Positions 44,556 through 57,400 of a DNA stretch of 64,000 bases are shown here, in pieces. This DNA comes from Turnera subulata (lineage: Eukaryota > Streptophyta > Magnoliopsida > Malpighiales > Passifloraceae). Location: positions 42,236 through 106,235 of the forward strand of contig JAKUCV010001627.1 of NCBI GenBank assembly GCA_028386065.3, given 5' to 3'. The position numbers and the translations under genes were made by a program. How positions within the stretch are numbered: position 1 is the first letter of the stretch; each line of letters begins with the position of its first letter. A model generated the notes under the pieces. It saw only the letters and a program-made list of their open reading frames with translations. It had not been told where the DNA came from and ran no database searches.

Positions 44556-46110
44556 CTAGAACCGAATATTCCGCCCATCCCCAAAAATCCAAGCAATACT
44601 ACTAAGAACTGTAGGCCGGGCCGCACAAATACCACGCCAAACATGGGAGGCATTACGGCAACTCTGTACCTGTGGAAGCATGGAAGAACCAGTCAAATAC
44701 TTTGCGCGAAGCAATTTCACCCAGAGAGCCGAGGGCCTTGAAATAAGACCCCAAGCTAGTTTGGTAAGAAAAGCTTCATTAGCCTGACGCATTCTCCTTA
44801 AATCCAAACCACCCTCCTTCTTTGGCCGACAAACCTTCTCCCATGAAACCATAGACATCTTCCGTTGAGTTGTATTAGAACCCCACAGAAAACCACGTGC
44901 AGAATTATCAACCTTATCACAGATTCCGTTAGGTAGGGAAACAATATGCATTGAATAATAAGGAATAGCCTGGATCACGGATTGTGCAAGGGTAAGACGT
45001 CCAGCAAGAGACAGACTAGACGCCTTCCACCCTGCCAGCTTCTGATCCACCTTCCCAGTAATATGCCGGAAAGTAGCATTAGTAATCCGGCCATGCACTA
45101 AAGGAAACCCCAAATACTGGCCTAAATCAGTAGTTCTACCAATCCCCAGTCGGTGGGCAATGCCATTAGCAAGATCATCAGAAACTTTCTTGGAAAAGAA
45201 AACTTTAGATTTGGCTTTGCTCACCTTCTGACCAGAGCTTCCACAAAAAACCTCCAGACACCGATTTAGCACATTAGCCTGCACCATTGACGCCTCCGCA
45301 AACAACACCAAATCATCAGCAAAAAACATATGAGAAATAGGGGGTGCATCCGCTGTGATCACCACCGGTTTCCACACTTCTCGCTCCACTAAGTCACAAA
45401 TCATTTGTGAAAGCCTCTCAATACACAAAACAAAGATGTACGGGGATATAGGGTCCCCCTGGCGAACACCCCTAGAAGGACAAAACTCCCTAGTTAACTC
45501 CCCATTCCAAAGAACCTGCAACTGACTAGAGGAAATACAAGACATCAAAATTCGGATAAAGGAGCCCGGTAATCCAATGTCTTGTAAAGTATCCTTCACA
45601 AAATCCCACTGTAGTCGATCATACGCCTTCTCCAGATCCAATTTTATAGCCATAAAACCAGCTCCGCCCCGCCGACACCTCATAGTGTGAATTAATTCCT
45701 GGACTACAATCACATTATCATGAATTTGTCTCCCCGGTACAAAACTGGCTTGAAAGGGGAGCACAAGAGCATCCAAACATGGCTTCAATCTATTAGCAAG
45801 TACCTTAGTAAGTAACTTGTAAGGCACGGTACATAGGCTAATAGGGCGAAACTGAGTTATCTGGTCCGGATTGTCCACCTTAGGAATGAGAGTGATTAAG
45901 GTACGATTCAGATCCCTAGGGACAACACCAGTTGCCATAGCCTCCTGCACAAAAGAGCAAACAGAAGGGCCTACAGTTGGCCAAAATTTCTGAAAAAACA
46001 TCGCATGGAACCCATCCACCCCCGGTGCTTTATGAGGCCCCATTTGTTTCAAAGCACTATGTACCTCCTCCGGCAAAATCGGGGCAGCAAGTGATTGAAC
46101 TTGTGTCTGC
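44556..46110 (-). pseudogene. LINE5 reverse transcriptase, open but 5' truncated
   Basis: About 506 codons from MPEEVHSALKQMGPHKAPGV without a stop. The frame extends further upstream without a start codon of its own. Motifs: QFRPISLCTVPYKLLTKVLA, IKLDLEKAYDRLQWDF (motif A), SRGVRQGDPISPYIFVLC (motif B), HMFFADDLVLFAEAS (catalytic FADD), and LGFPLVHGRI. The linker reads MVSWEKVCRPKKEGGLDLRR. The polymerase core looks intact. The lost endonuclease and promoter make the copy immobile. Confidence 0.9.
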
Positions 46111-46163
46111 GTTCAGTTTGGGTCACACTTTATACTATTATTACAGTACTCATGCCCTATTTT

Positions 46164-47200
46164 CTTAACTAATCTATCTTTCACACTAGCAAAAATTAGT
46201 TTCTTTGATCTACCAATAGTAGTTGGCACATCTAAATCTAATCAAAAGTGTCAACAACCTTTACTGCTAGATCCCCTTAGTTCTAAATTTCTGACCGATT
46301 GAGAACATTAAGGCTAAAAAGCAATTTTGATTTTTCAATGTTGATTTTCTGACCCTAACCTAACTCATACTACTATATTAGCAATGATTAGAGCTTCATC
46401 CCAGTTGCTTGAGCAAAAAGAATATAATCATCAGAAAAAAAAAATAGATAGGAAATAGACGGTGTCATGCTACGCACTCTAATACCATGAAGACTGCCAT
46501 TCAAAACCAGCACAAAGGAGAGAAAGATAGGGCCAAAGAGGATCACCTTAGTGAATACCTCTACGTGGGAAAATGGAAAATGGGTTACGGCCAGATTTTG
46601 TTGATGAGTAAAGAGTAGGAAGCTCAGCACCAAATAAATCCATTTGGAACCAAATCCCATCTTTTCCATTATGGCCTGTAGAAAATCCCACTCTATCCTA
46701 CTCTATCGTATCATATACTTTGCCCATGTCAAGTTTCAAACCTTTATAATCCCTTCATGTGCCTGAACAACCCTTCTTTTATGTAATGAAAGGTTTCAAA
46801 GGGAATTAGCAAATTATCCATTATCAACTGTCCAGCTACGAAAGCACTCTACTCCTCTCCTGTAATAATTGGGAGTACAGGTTTTAACCGATTAGCTATT
46901 GCTTTCGTAATGATTTTGAAGACAACATTGCAAGGCAAGTTGATAGGTCGATATTACAAGTATCTTGATTTTTTTACCGTGGTAGAGTCAGCAGCATTAT
47001 TAAAAACATCCAGTGCCATTGAACAAACATCATCTCCAATGGTTGACCAGAATTTTTGGGAAAAAATAGGAACCATACCATCTGGTAGAGAGATGGCAAT
47101 AAGATATCCAAACCGTAAGATTCAGAAAGCCAGAGAGAGAGGGAATAAGATATCCATTTCTGGACTTATTCGAATAAGGGAATGCCAAGAGAACACGCAA
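46164..47200 (-). pseudogene. LINE4 reverse transcriptase remnant
   Basis: Read on the minus strand from high to low coordinates. FSQKFWSTIGDDVCSMALDV is near 47050, RPINLPCNVVFKIITKAIAN near 46920, then EWDFLQAIMEKMGFGSKW. The catalytic box is SYLFFFSDDYILFAQATG (FSDD instead of FADD) near 46420, and GRSKKLIFASVKDRLVKK lies near 46190. Several frame changes and stops break it. About 30 residues that normally follow are missing at the LINE5 junction. Confidence 0.8.
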
Positions 47201-47330
47201 TAAATAATGCGAGGATGAATTAGATCTAGTCTGGGTTGCATCAAGCAAGTAAAGCCTCTCCAGAATTCTGGGTTGCATCATATCTCTGGATTGTATATGT
47301 ATACCACCTTTGATCATGCTTGGATAGAGT

Positions 47331-47651
47331 TAAAAAAAGTTCATGCTTGGGTTGGATTTTCTATCAAATTGAAAGACTGGAAATTAAAATTATTGATGGC
47401 TAACACCAAACCGTGCTAGTAATTGTTTGTAATAAATGAAATTCAGGGCTAGACACAAAAACAACAAATTGATTGGTATCCGGCATAAATGTATCGAAGG
47501 CATTTCCTCTTTTTTTTTTTTTTTTAAGAGAAAGGCATGCTTTCTTAATCTTCTCCAACTTTTGTTATAGATAAAATTGAGGAAATACTTTCAATTATCG
47601 TTTCCCCAATAAAATGTTCAAGGAAAAAGTGTAGAATATTTGTTACAGCTT
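47331..47651. other. Unassigned spacer with T-run, 3' flank of the acyltransferase gene
   Basis: Contains a 17-base T-run near 47512-47528 flanked by similar AAGGCAT motifs, and the 3' untranslated region of the next gene. No coding region was seen. Confidence 0.5.
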
Positions 47652-50600
47652 TCAGTTTGTCCCTGAAAATGTTTCTCTGGAGGACTTGAAAATGCTCTCA
47701 AAGGCATCCTCTACGCATGCCTTGAACTTTTGAGGATCAATGAAGCCTTTCTCTGCTCCCACTGCCACTCTTAGCTTTCCCGTGTAACTTACCATCGTTA
47801 TGGTGAGGCTCTAGCAACAACATCAGTACAATTTGAAATGTGAGAAAAACTAAATGAACAAGATAAGAATTTCCATTTTTATGTACTATAGCTATAAACA
47901 AAAATAATGATATCCAGTAATTTGAAATGTAATATACCTGAGGAACACCCACCACCATGAAGTATAAACCTTTTACAGGATGGTTAGCCAAAGCCATGTT
48001 CTCAACTGGGCCAATAACGTTTGAGATTGTCATGCTTGAATTCCTCAATGTTTTATGGATATACTTGGCCGTTTCCTGCAATATATTTATCCATAAAACA
48101 TTAGGATTCAATGCATAATTTACATGACTAGGGTGGGTGGTCTGATTGTACACACAACATACCTCGGGGCCTCTAAGTTTCCTCAGAACTTCAAGTAACC
48201 TCCCAGTGAGGCTAACAGCAAGTGAATTCTTTTTCCTCTTGATCATCTGCTGAGCTTTCTCCACAAATTCAAGAGGATTAGAAGATGTTGTATCGGTTAA
48301 CGGAGGAACTGATACGTGCAGGAAACCAAACTGGTTCCCCCAAGGCGACTCCGCATCAGGCTTCACCATTTCCCTTATTGATTTATAGCCCCCTATGTTT
48401 CTTGTATTCAGCAGCACCAACGATGTAGGATTAATGTCAGTTGATTTCTCATCAACTGCTTGCATGTATAACCGAGTCCCGTAGAAGATTATACCCGCAA
48501 TTACATCATTAATTGTCTGTTGCAAACACAGTAGTAACAATTAGTTTTCACATTTTTTTTTCCTTTTTTTTTTCTTAGTACAATGAAAATTAAAGAATGT
48601 TTCCCACTTGAATGCGTTGGGTCCACAACACGACAGTGCTTATTGTAGTGTAAAGTCACTGATCTGGGTGCATTTTAGTGGTTGTCATCTTAATGGGAAT
48701 TAATGACTCAAGAGAGACACAACACAACAGTCCCAACCACTTTATTTTTAGTTCTCGTGCCTTGACCTTAATTTCAACTGCCTAATTTATGGTGGCGCCG
48801 GCAGGATAGTAGCCAAAGTGATAACTAAGACAATATATCAACTGCACCCGACGGTTTGTCAGCATTCAAATGTATATATAGTAAATTATGGGTGGTTATA
48901 AACTTATAATAGTAAGTGTGGATCTTTTTTTCCTCTCAACTATTAATTGTTGGGATAAGAAAGGGACACATACTATGCAACAAAAGCAAGGTGAAAATCC
49001 AGGAGATAAGTGATAGAGTTTTCTTTTTTGCTGGGTTTCATAACTATGTACAACCGGGGATAGGTTTCGGTCGCTATCAAAGTTTACTGCGGTCAGATCT
49101 CATATATATATGCACAGAGAACCAACCAATGCATACAGCAGTTCCAAATTTACCAAGCAATTAGATAAATCAGACCCCTCCATCATCAAAAAGATACTCC
49201 TTGATATACCTAGAGGTACACTTACCCGTAACTCTAGTACTGCTATCAATAGATTGACACATCATTTGTTCCAAACTAAATTATTGAACAAAGAAATAGT
49301 AATTGCCGTCTACAGTTCCCCTATTTGGAAATTCTATTTACTACTAAGACTTTCACTCATTGGATTATTTAATGATGTGGATAGAGTTTGAGAATTTGAA
49401 AATTTATGTTTCCCAGAATTTCTCAAACAGAATATACTAGTAGTACTTTGTACTCCCAATGTTCTAAGTGTTTTTTTTTTATTGTTCCTAAGAGCATGTT
49501 TATTTTAGAGTTAAAAAAGGAAATGTAAATTAAAATATTTTAAGTTTAACACCATTAATAAGTTGTTTACATAATGCACAAGGATCATATAGGTAATGTA
49601 AGAAAACTGATCTGGATATATATATATACTGAAACTTTTGAAATTATCTCTTTATATAATTGAGAAAAAACTTTATGCAAAAGGTAATCTGTTTTAGAAC
49701 AGGGAGTTCTATGTTGAGCAATTAATGACATTAATAAGATCCCATGTATTATGATTATCAACGTGTCCTATCCTTGAGTAAGATTGTGAAGCATATTTTC
49801 CAACAAAGAAAGTAAAGCTGAAAAAATAGTAACTTACAACTCCAAGTCTGGTCTTGATTTCTTTGATATCATCGAGAGCGAATGTCATAGTTGTTACTGT
49901 AATTGGCTTAAACTGCACCCCAGCATCCCCAGATCGTATAGGCGATGGATCATCTTCAACCAATCCACTCTTGAGTAGGCTCCAGCCGAAATCCGACATT
50001 GTACTAAAGATTGAACTAAGAGACACAGGCCACATACTCTTCTTACAGTGGCTGTCATCAGGTTTTGAGGGGTATTGAAGTGAAGGAAATGTCAAGGGAA
50101 ACGAAGGATTGTCAGCTCTCTGTAGACAGGAAAGCAGGGCTCCCATAAGAGAAAACCCATCACCAAGCGCGTGGTGCAGCTTGAAGATCAAGTTCCCTGC
50201 TGCATTTCTTGTAGGGTATTTCAGTATATGAATCTCCCATAAGGGCTGGCTTCCTGGAAGAGGCTGCATTGCTATTCTTGATATGTAGTCATTGAAATAA
50301 TCATCATAAGCCTCCAGTGACAGACCAGGGGGGAAACTGGGGACATTAACATGGTTTTGAAGCTTCACGTCAACTCTTTTCCACTGTTTTTCTCCGTATT
50401 CATCTTCAACCTGTTTAATTTTGAAATTATGGCAAGAACCTAATTAACAGCGCTAAATTACTTGCAAACATTATCATAGTATATACAGGTGTATAACGAG
50501 ATTGTATAGTATAGGTATTGCCTAAAGTAATGTTCAAGTGTTTTACTCCTTGATAGCTGAACTAAGGGGGGTATTTAACTACTGGTGGACAAAAAGCTTT

Positions 50601-51072
50601 AAAAGTTTCTTTTTACCACTTTAGGAGGCACAGCGGAAAAATCTCTTTTCCTGGGAAATAAAGAAGGAAAATATGTTTCTGTGATCGCATTAAGTGATTA
50701 AGTCTAAGCTAGCAACTAACCACGATTTTCCATAAAGAACTCCTCTGTAGTAATAATGTACATAATTGCACAAGAAGATGATATGATGTAGCCAAAAATA
50801 GAAGTAGATGCGACGTAGGAGTTGGAATGGGATGGAGAAAAGGATAGGCGTACCATAATGGAGGAGAAACGAGGGTTGATGGGGATGAACATATCTTGGA
50901 GCAGGATCATGGCGAGTGAGTCATCAATGCCAATGGGAACTTCTAACTCCAAAACACCAAGAATGCATACAGACAGCACCGAGCTGTTGAAGTATTGTCC
51001 AGTAGGACTTACTGGCTCTGTCACTTCCTCTAACAATTCCATTGATCTGTGTTCTGCAGCTGCACTTCCCAT
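47652..51072 (-). CDS. WSD1-type wax ester synthase/diacylglycerol O-acyltransferase, 5 exons, 480 aa
   Basis: This bifunctional acyltransferase family joins fatty acyl-CoA to fatty alcohols (wax esters) or to diacylglycerol, usually at the endoplasmic reticulum, and feeds cuticular wax. Exons on the minus strand: 50854-51072, 49838-50410, 48163-48516, 47938-48075 and 47652-47810. All have GT-AG borders and all introns are phase 0. The total is 480 codons plus stop, the usual family length. The N-terminus carries YFNSSVLSVCILGVLELEVP. The catalytic HHxxxDG motif is HHALGDG in exon 2 (about residues 140-146). The family motif NDVIAGII opens exon 3. The C-terminal WES/DUF1298 domain includes NSSMTISNVIGPVENMALAN and SLTITMVSYTGKLRVAVG. 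An alternative in-frame ATG lies 24 bp upstream (51096). No disabling change was seen. Confidence 0.9.
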
Positions 51073-52617
51073 TTCCTTGCTAGTGACTTTTAACAATACG
51101 AGTGCTAACTTATACTAATCTTCGTACCCGCCCCAGTGTTAGCACAACTAAATACCATTAACTTTGCTGCCCCTCAGCAAAAAATTTATACTTGTGCTTA
51201 AAACACATCTGCTTGCTTGCAAGAAGGGTGCACGTGGTGCCTCCACATCAAATGAAGACAAGAGAAAAGGTAAGAAAAAGGATGAAGGTGCAGAGGGAGT
51301 GCATGAAACAAATTGATGAGTTGGTTGGCCGAAAAGCAGTACCAAAACGGTATGAAACATTTATTGATTTATGGATGGGAGGGCCAACCCGCGTGTGATG
51401 ATAGCTTTACAGGAAAGTTCATCACCTCATCTGCTTATTGAATCGAATCTTGAGATGCCAGCATAATTTAGCACAAAGACCATTCAATATGGTGGCTGGA
51501 TTTATAATTTTTGCACATTCTGGAGAGGAGTGTGATTGTGTTTTAGGCTGTACCAAATTACTACAGCTGGTGCAATCCATCAGAGTATAGCTCTGCATAT
51601 GTTCGGTTCATAAATAGGGAGACAACTGCATCAATTTCAGTCCAGCAGCATTCATGAGGTGCACTTAATTTCAAACGTTTCCAGTTGGGCACAACCACAT
51701 TTTTATTGGCAAATACAATAGTTGTCTTGGTTTACCCAGAGCTGATAAAATTACCAATAAATGGCATCTATCTACGCATAGGAGTAGCAAACATACAGCG
51801 CTGCTGCAATATACAGTACTACTTCCACAATCAGCTAAGCTTTAAACCCAAATTGAATTACTAGAGCAATCAATCATTTCCAAATTACCTTAGTATAGAT
51901 TTCACACTTTGCAACATTAACAGCAAAACTACAATCTCAGCGAATTGCATTGCGAATGGGACCATGATTAGGGGTGGAGCAGTCCAAACCCAGTTGGTGA
52001 AGCCTGATAGATAGCAGCCTCAAACAGATAATGGTAACATTCAGCCTGCCAGAGCCCAAATTAGAATACAGAAGCAATTTCTTACGAAATAAAACAAAAT
52101 GTAGATAAATCTTCAATAGTGAGCAAAATTAAGTAATATTCCCGCAATCAAGTTATTTTAATCTTTAATTCTGGCTCATGGGATTGTAAAAAGGGATGGG
52201 AAATGTCCTAAGGCTTTTGAGAACTCTAGGAATACGTGCCGATTTTTGCTGATAACAAGCACTATACATGAACTTCATTGCGGCTCCCTTGTGAGAATTT
52301 TGCCAAAAGGGATAACTGATTACTGGAATTTGTACAAGTATTCTTGCTACAGAAATCATGAAACAGTAAAGCTGGATAATGATAAAACCTGAAAGTCCGG
52401 GAAGATATAGTGGTAACATGAGAACAGAGTCAACAGAGTCATGCATGCCCATATTCAAATTTTGATTAAACAAATGATCTAGATATTGAATTACTTTCAC
52501 ATTCCAGATTTCAGACTCTTAGTTTTAGCTCCCACTTGCAATTTTCTTATTTAATCATAAAGGGCATCAGCTGAAATGCAGAAATATTGAACCATTCAGT
52601 AAAAAAGGGAAACTCAC
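51073..52617. other. Intergenic region upstream of the acyltransferase gene
   Basis: It presumably includes the acyltransferase promoter on its left side. Short open frames at 51192-51398 and 52165-52500 look like chance and have no recognisable motif. Confidence 0.5.
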
Positions 52618-52707
52618 CTGTGTTTTGGCACTAATCCATGAATCTCCCCATGTAAACACCCCACGATTGCGAGCAAGCACAAGGGAAGTATTTTGGTACG
52701 CTTTCAT
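52618..52707 (-). other. Possible internal exon of an unknown transcript
   Basis: Minus strand: acceptor TATATATTTACAG, then 90 bp (30 codons, open: ATWG-type reading MKAYQNTSLVLARNRGVFTW and on to SAKTQ), then donor CAG followed by GTGAGTTT. Both splice sites are close to consensus. It lies downstream of the DUF1639 gene on the same strand, so it could belong to a longer or alternative transcript of that gene or to a separate non-coding RNA. I recognise no protein family. Confidence 0.35.
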
Positions 52708-52889
52708 CTGTAAATATATAAGGTTACACTACCATTGCATAGAACTTCTTAATTAGTTAGAAATATTCTTTTTCTATAATCAAATGCTCAGTAGGTGCTT
52801 TTAGAGAGAAATATGTGATCACTCATCATCCCATGCTTTTAAGTTACACTACCAAAGATGAAATATTAAGCAGCTAAAAATAGGAAGAA

Positions 52890-53002
52890 AATGCATATAT
52901 CGACTGAGGCCCTCAAGAAGTTCAATTTCTTGGGAAGTGTTTTCTTTGATCGGGACAACAACCTCATCTTGGATCCCTTTCACTATCTCCATATGATAAA
53001 TC
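52890..53002 (-). other. Possible second exon of the unknown transcript
   Basis: A minus-strand open stretch (YHMEIVKGIQDEVVVPIKEN) follows a plausible acceptor TTAAATTTCAG. A clear donor is not visible. Same strand as 52618-52707. No family recognised. Confidence 0.25.
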
Positions 53003-53719
53003 TGAAATTTAATGAAAATTCGGGTGGTAATTAATTGGTGTAATACAGAGAGTTTAAGTTGGGGCGAATTAAATTACAATACAGCAAACAGTGTGTAAAA
53101 TATCAAAATACAAAAAACTCGTATAACAAATGTAGATTTCCTTTAGTCCCAAGCAAAAGTTAGCAAAGTCAAGTTTCAAACAGCCGAATCAACCAATTGC
53201 TGCTAAAGTGGCATCGTTCAGTTCATCCACTCAAATTCAGATTAAAAGAATAAATATCGTGCCATATATATGTATAATTTCCCTGGATATATGCAATCCT
53301 GTTTTCTGATAATACCAGAGTAATTATTTATATATAACTGTTTGAATGTAAGTATTACTAATGCGCAAGAATTGGTACCTTAAAGAATTTAGATTCTTTA
53401 ATCCCAGCGAAAAATTGGCAACGAATTCAGATTTCCTTTGAATGTACGTAATTAAAAACAAGTAGTATTACTGATGCGCAAGAATTGGTACAAACAAGGG
53501 GGTGACTTTTAAGGAATTCGACAGCGGACAATTATAGCAAGCAATAATAAAACAACCTAGCTGACCAGAATCCAAACATTTGAGGAAGATATGTAGGAAC
53601 AAGAAGAAATATATACAACAAATTAAGACGGGAACAAAAGGGTTTTACTGGCGGCGGGTGGCTAGTAGGGACCTAGGTCAGCGCCGGCGGCGGCGAACAG
53701 AGAGAACAACCACTACTAG
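53003..53719. other. 3' flank of the DUF1639 gene
   Basis: AT-rich, with a short repeated phrase (CTGATGCGCAAGAATTGGTAC near 53470 and a similar one near 53360). No coding region was seen. Confidence 0.5.
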
Positions 53720-54292
53720 CTAGTAATGACGGCCGCGGAGTTTATATTTGTCGGGAGTAATAGTATGCAAAAAGAGGCCGGGGAAGGAGGTATCAAGATT
53801 CTTCTTCACATCCCTAGGCCTCTTCTTCTTGGGTCTACTTTTCACACGTTTCTCTCCCATGATAGCCATAATGTCCTCTTCTATCTCCTCTCTCGTCAGC
53901 GCCATGGTAAAGGCGCTCCTCTTCTTCTTATCTTCCTTTTCTTTCTTACTACCCTCCACTTCTGCTACAGTATCGACCACCGAGTACGCAGGTGGCGGCG
54001 GCGGCTTCGTTGTCCCTTCAACGTCGGCGGTGGCGGCGGCGGGTACTGGGTTTCCACCATGATTACATGATGATGAGTTGTTATTATCAGAATCATGAGA
54101 TTTGGGGTTGTCGGGATTAGGGTGAGGGAGAGGATCGACGGGAGGAGAGCGTAGGGTGATGATGATCTTGTTATTGCGGAAGCGGATGTGGCCGCCACGG
54201 GTTGCTTCTTTCGGGGCGGAAGAGGGAGGAGGAGGAGGAGGAGGAGCAAGTGTGCATGAAGAGGGATTGAGGAGTGGCACTGCAAGAACCAT
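53720..54292 (-). CDS. DUF1639 family protein, single exon, 190 aa
   Basis: Plant-specific family of unknown function, small basic proteins probably nuclear. The sequence starts MVLAVPLLNPSSCTLAPPPP. It has a proline-rich segment, an Asn/Ser/Pro-rich linker (residues 55-100) and the DUF1639 core at the C-terminus: FTMALTREEIEEDIMAIMGE, then RPKKKRPRDVKKNLDTSFPG and LFLHTITPDKYKL. The conserved pattern L-x-x-x-E-I-E-x-D, RPKKRPR and D-x-x-FPG is complete. An upstream in-frame ATG at 54325 adds MRRESFFFNRT. The 54292 start was preferred because the added residues do not look family-like, but this is uncertain. Nuclear placement is inferred from the RPKKKRPR stretch. Confidence 0.85.
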   Translation of the reverse strand: MVLAVPLLNPSSCTLAPPPPPPPSSAPKEATRGGHIRFRNNKIIITLRSPPVDPLPHPNPDNPKSHDSDNNNSSSCNHGGNPVPAAATADVEGTTKPPPPPAYSVVDTVAEVEGSKKEKEDKKKRSAFTMALTREEIEEDIMAIMGEKRVKSRPKKKRPRDVKKNLDTSFPGLFLHTITPDKYKLRGRHY

Positions 54293-54413
54293 TGTTCTGT
54301 TGAAGAAGAACGATTCTCTCCTCAAACAACAATGATTTAGCCCATCGATTTATGAGGGGTTTTATAACTTTAATTGATGTTCAAATAGACCGACTTCCAA
54401 GTATGATTGGGAG

Positions 54414-54462
54414 AGGAAGGTGCTTGTTTTTTTTTTTTTTTTTAATTAGGTAAAGGAAGGTG
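54414..54462. repeat. Tiny retro-insertion: T-run with 9-bp direct repeats
   Basis: AGGAAGGTG occurs at 54414-54422 and 54454-54462. Between them lie 31 bp consisting of CTTG, a T-run and AATTAGGTAA. In the opposite sense this is a few bases followed by poly(A), as expected for an extremely 5'-truncated LINE insertion. Confidence 0.55.
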
Positions 54463-57400
54463 TAAGCTTCAACTTCACAAAACGATCTATTTAGTATTAC
54501 TAGTTTTCACATATAAAGTTATATATGTATGGCATGATTTTCTTCTAAAATTGGTAATTATTCATATAAAAGTAAATATAAAATTTTGGATAAGACTGGT
54601 CATGTTGATTTATGAATAATCTGATAAGATGAAATATCAATAATGAACTTTAAATCATCGTAAATAAAACTTCATACAGTTTTTATTATTCTCATTTGAA
54701 TGATTTGTGTCATAAGTGTAGATTATATGATCAGCTTCTTTACTAAACTAGCCTAAACAACGTATCCATTTAACCAACCAAAGACCCACATCAATAGAGT
54801 ATTGAGTTCAAAAGTTGGATGCTTTCAAGTGTAGGAGGGATGGGGGTTTCTGTTTTTAACTATGGCATTTGGGATACAGAATGATTAAAGGAGGATCTTG
54901 AAGTTGGATTCTAGCTAGGTTATCTTTTACTATTTTTTAAACATTTGATGAGACATGATTCTATCTCAATTTATTATTAATTCATACTCTATCTTTTTCT
55001 TTGCACATAAATACTAATTATTTTAGTTATTAAGGAAGCGAAATCTTTATAAAAAAATTACAAGGTCATGATAAATATGATTTAATTTCTTTTTTACACT
55101 TCCATAATTTATGTTTTTTCTATTTGCCTGTAAATATTTATAATTATTTTTTATTGACTTTTATTAGAATCCCTAATTTGAAAGTTTCTTTTTAATATTT
55201 TTTCCATAAAAAATATTTTAATTTATTTATTTTATCTTGAAATGTAATATTTTTTTCAAAATTTATATATTAGCTATAGTTCTTATATTTTTATTTTTAT
55301 TTTAATTTCGTGCAATATGTTTTTCTCATTTAGAAGGCTATTTTAAGGTAAATATTTTATTAAATTATTTTTAGATATGAAATTTATATACATTAAGGCT
55401 ATTTTGAAAATCTATATTCATCATCCATAATTTCTTGGTTTACATAATTTTTTTTTGGCTATTATCATTGTCCATATTTTTTTTCTTAATTATTTGTATA
55501 AATATCTTGACCTTCTTCTAATAAAAATTTTATATTAATCAATTATTTACAAGTTCTTTAGATCCAAAGCATCAATCAAGCTACGTCTTCACCACACCAT
55601 CTATTTAGTATTATAGTATTAACAGGGTTGTTTTGGTCTGCTTCTTTTAGCTTGGTACTATTGACTACTGTTGTCATGGCATTGATGACTTACTAAGTCT
55701 TTGTACTTTTTACTTTTTATTAATAAAGTATTTCATAATTCTCATAAAAAAAAAAAGTGCTATCATCTTTCTAGTTTTGACAATGGCAAGTAATACACAT
55801 TATAAAAATATTTCTTTTGTCCCTTAGGGTCCATCTACAAAAAATATCCCATAGTTTTCCCATGAGTGTATTCCTTTTATAATTGTCTTAAAAGCAATCT
55901 TTGTTATGAATTTTACTTGGTATGTGCTTTTAAATCTTTCAAAATGGTCTCAATTAATATTTTGTGGGTTATTTCTCTTGACATAGTTGATCCGAGGCAA
56001 ATGAAAAGCAAGGTTGGGGTAATTCGAAAGATTACCACACACATAATACACGAGCTTAGTTGGTGTTTGTGTTTTGTCGCTTATTTAAAAGTAAAAATCT
56101 CAATTTCATCTCTATGTTATATACCTTATATCAATTTGCCCCTTAAGTTTTATTTTAAGTTGATTGAATGTTTACGTTTACAAAATTAGGTCAATTTGCG
56201 CTCTAAGTTTTGTTTTAGGTTGATTGAATGTTTATGTTTACCAAAATTAGGTCAATTTGCCCCTTAAGTTTCAGTTTGGTTCGATTGAATGCTTATGTTT
56301 GCAAAATTGAGTCAATTTACCCTCTGAGTTTGCAAAAAAGGATCAATCCGGAGTAAACATGTGTCAATGTCTTATTCGCCCACGTCTTAATTCATCCCTA
56401 TGAATAATCTTAACTTTTGTCGAGTTTTGACATGACACATCACCCACCAAATCGATATTCATTAGATTTAATTAATTTTGACTTCTACCTTGGTCAAAGA
56501 ATAAACTGACCCAATTTTGCTAAAATAAATATTCAATTAATCTAAATTGATTCCCACACTGATAGATCTGCTAAGTCCATGTGTTACCTGCAAAAAGAAT
56601 ACGTGTGGGTTTGAAAGATCGAGGGTGTCTATACCCCGGGGCACTTTAATGCCTAAGTCAGCATGGTGTATGAAATGGCGCATGGAATGAAAGAAGGAGA
56701 GACGCTCTGTACAAGTATGAGCAATGTATTTGGGACTCGGGGAGTCGCATTGAGAGTCATATTTGAAAAGATTAGTGGATCTGGATCGTATAGTGATCTC
56801 AACCACTGAATCCTGGCCCAATACTCAATCTCGGTCCAATTCGTTTATAATCAATTTGACGTCATCAAATACTTTTGTGATGGTACCTAACGTTATGGTT
56901 ATAATGATAATAATAACTTTAATAGGATATAAAGGAGTTTGTAGTACATAATACATATATAGTTAAGCTTGTAATTGCATGTACGGATGTACCGTTTTTT
57001 AGAAGGTGGAGTCGTGACAATTTTTTTTTGAAAATTATCATTTTCTTTTGTTGGGTACCAAATATAATTTTGAAACATTATAGGGTATGAAATATAAATT
57101 TATAAAATCTTGATATCTAAATAAATTAAACAATCTTGAACAAATATTCTATAAAAATAATAAATACAAATTAAAAATTACTAATTTTAATTGGACAACC
57201 TCAGCAAAGGGTTTGGTACATACAAAAATAGCCCCGTACCATAGAATTCTCCTAATTTTACATAAGATTCCAATACATGGACTCATCGAGGGCCTTATAT
57301 ATCTTGAGATTTAATTTCACAAATTCTTATTCATAGTCCTAGAAATTGTGCTAATAATATATAATTTTTTAATTGAAATCGAAACCCGTTTAATACTCAT

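Larger units (their letters stand above)
43238..46149 (-). mobile_element. LINE5: 5'-truncated L1-type LINE, 2.9 kb
   Basis: The minus strand ends in TTTACCAAAAAAAAAAAA (plus strand T-run to about 43245). The flanks share TCATGCCCCATTTT (43224-43237) and TCATGCCCTATTTT (46150-46163), a 14-bp target duplication with one mismatch. The 5' truncation falls just upstream of the reverse transcriptase palm motifs. It landed in LINE4. GC content is higher than in LINE4, and long frames survive. Confidence 0.88.

Noticed and set aside
47505..47545. T-run flanked by AAGGCAT as another tiny LINE insertion
   Set aside because: The flanking similarity is only 7 bp and imperfect around it, too weak to separate from chance.
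49110..49391. Plus-strand open frame in the acyltransferase intron 2
   Set aside because: AT-rich intron sequence, no motif, opposite strand to the gene.
53726..54070. Plus-strand frames opposite the DUF1639 gene
   Set aside because: The minus strand encodes the complete DUF1639 motif. The plus-strand products are antisense shadows.
56537..56821. 94-codon minus-strand frame
   Set aside because: No family resemblance, unusual start context and no promoter or splice signals. Likely chance in spacer DNA.
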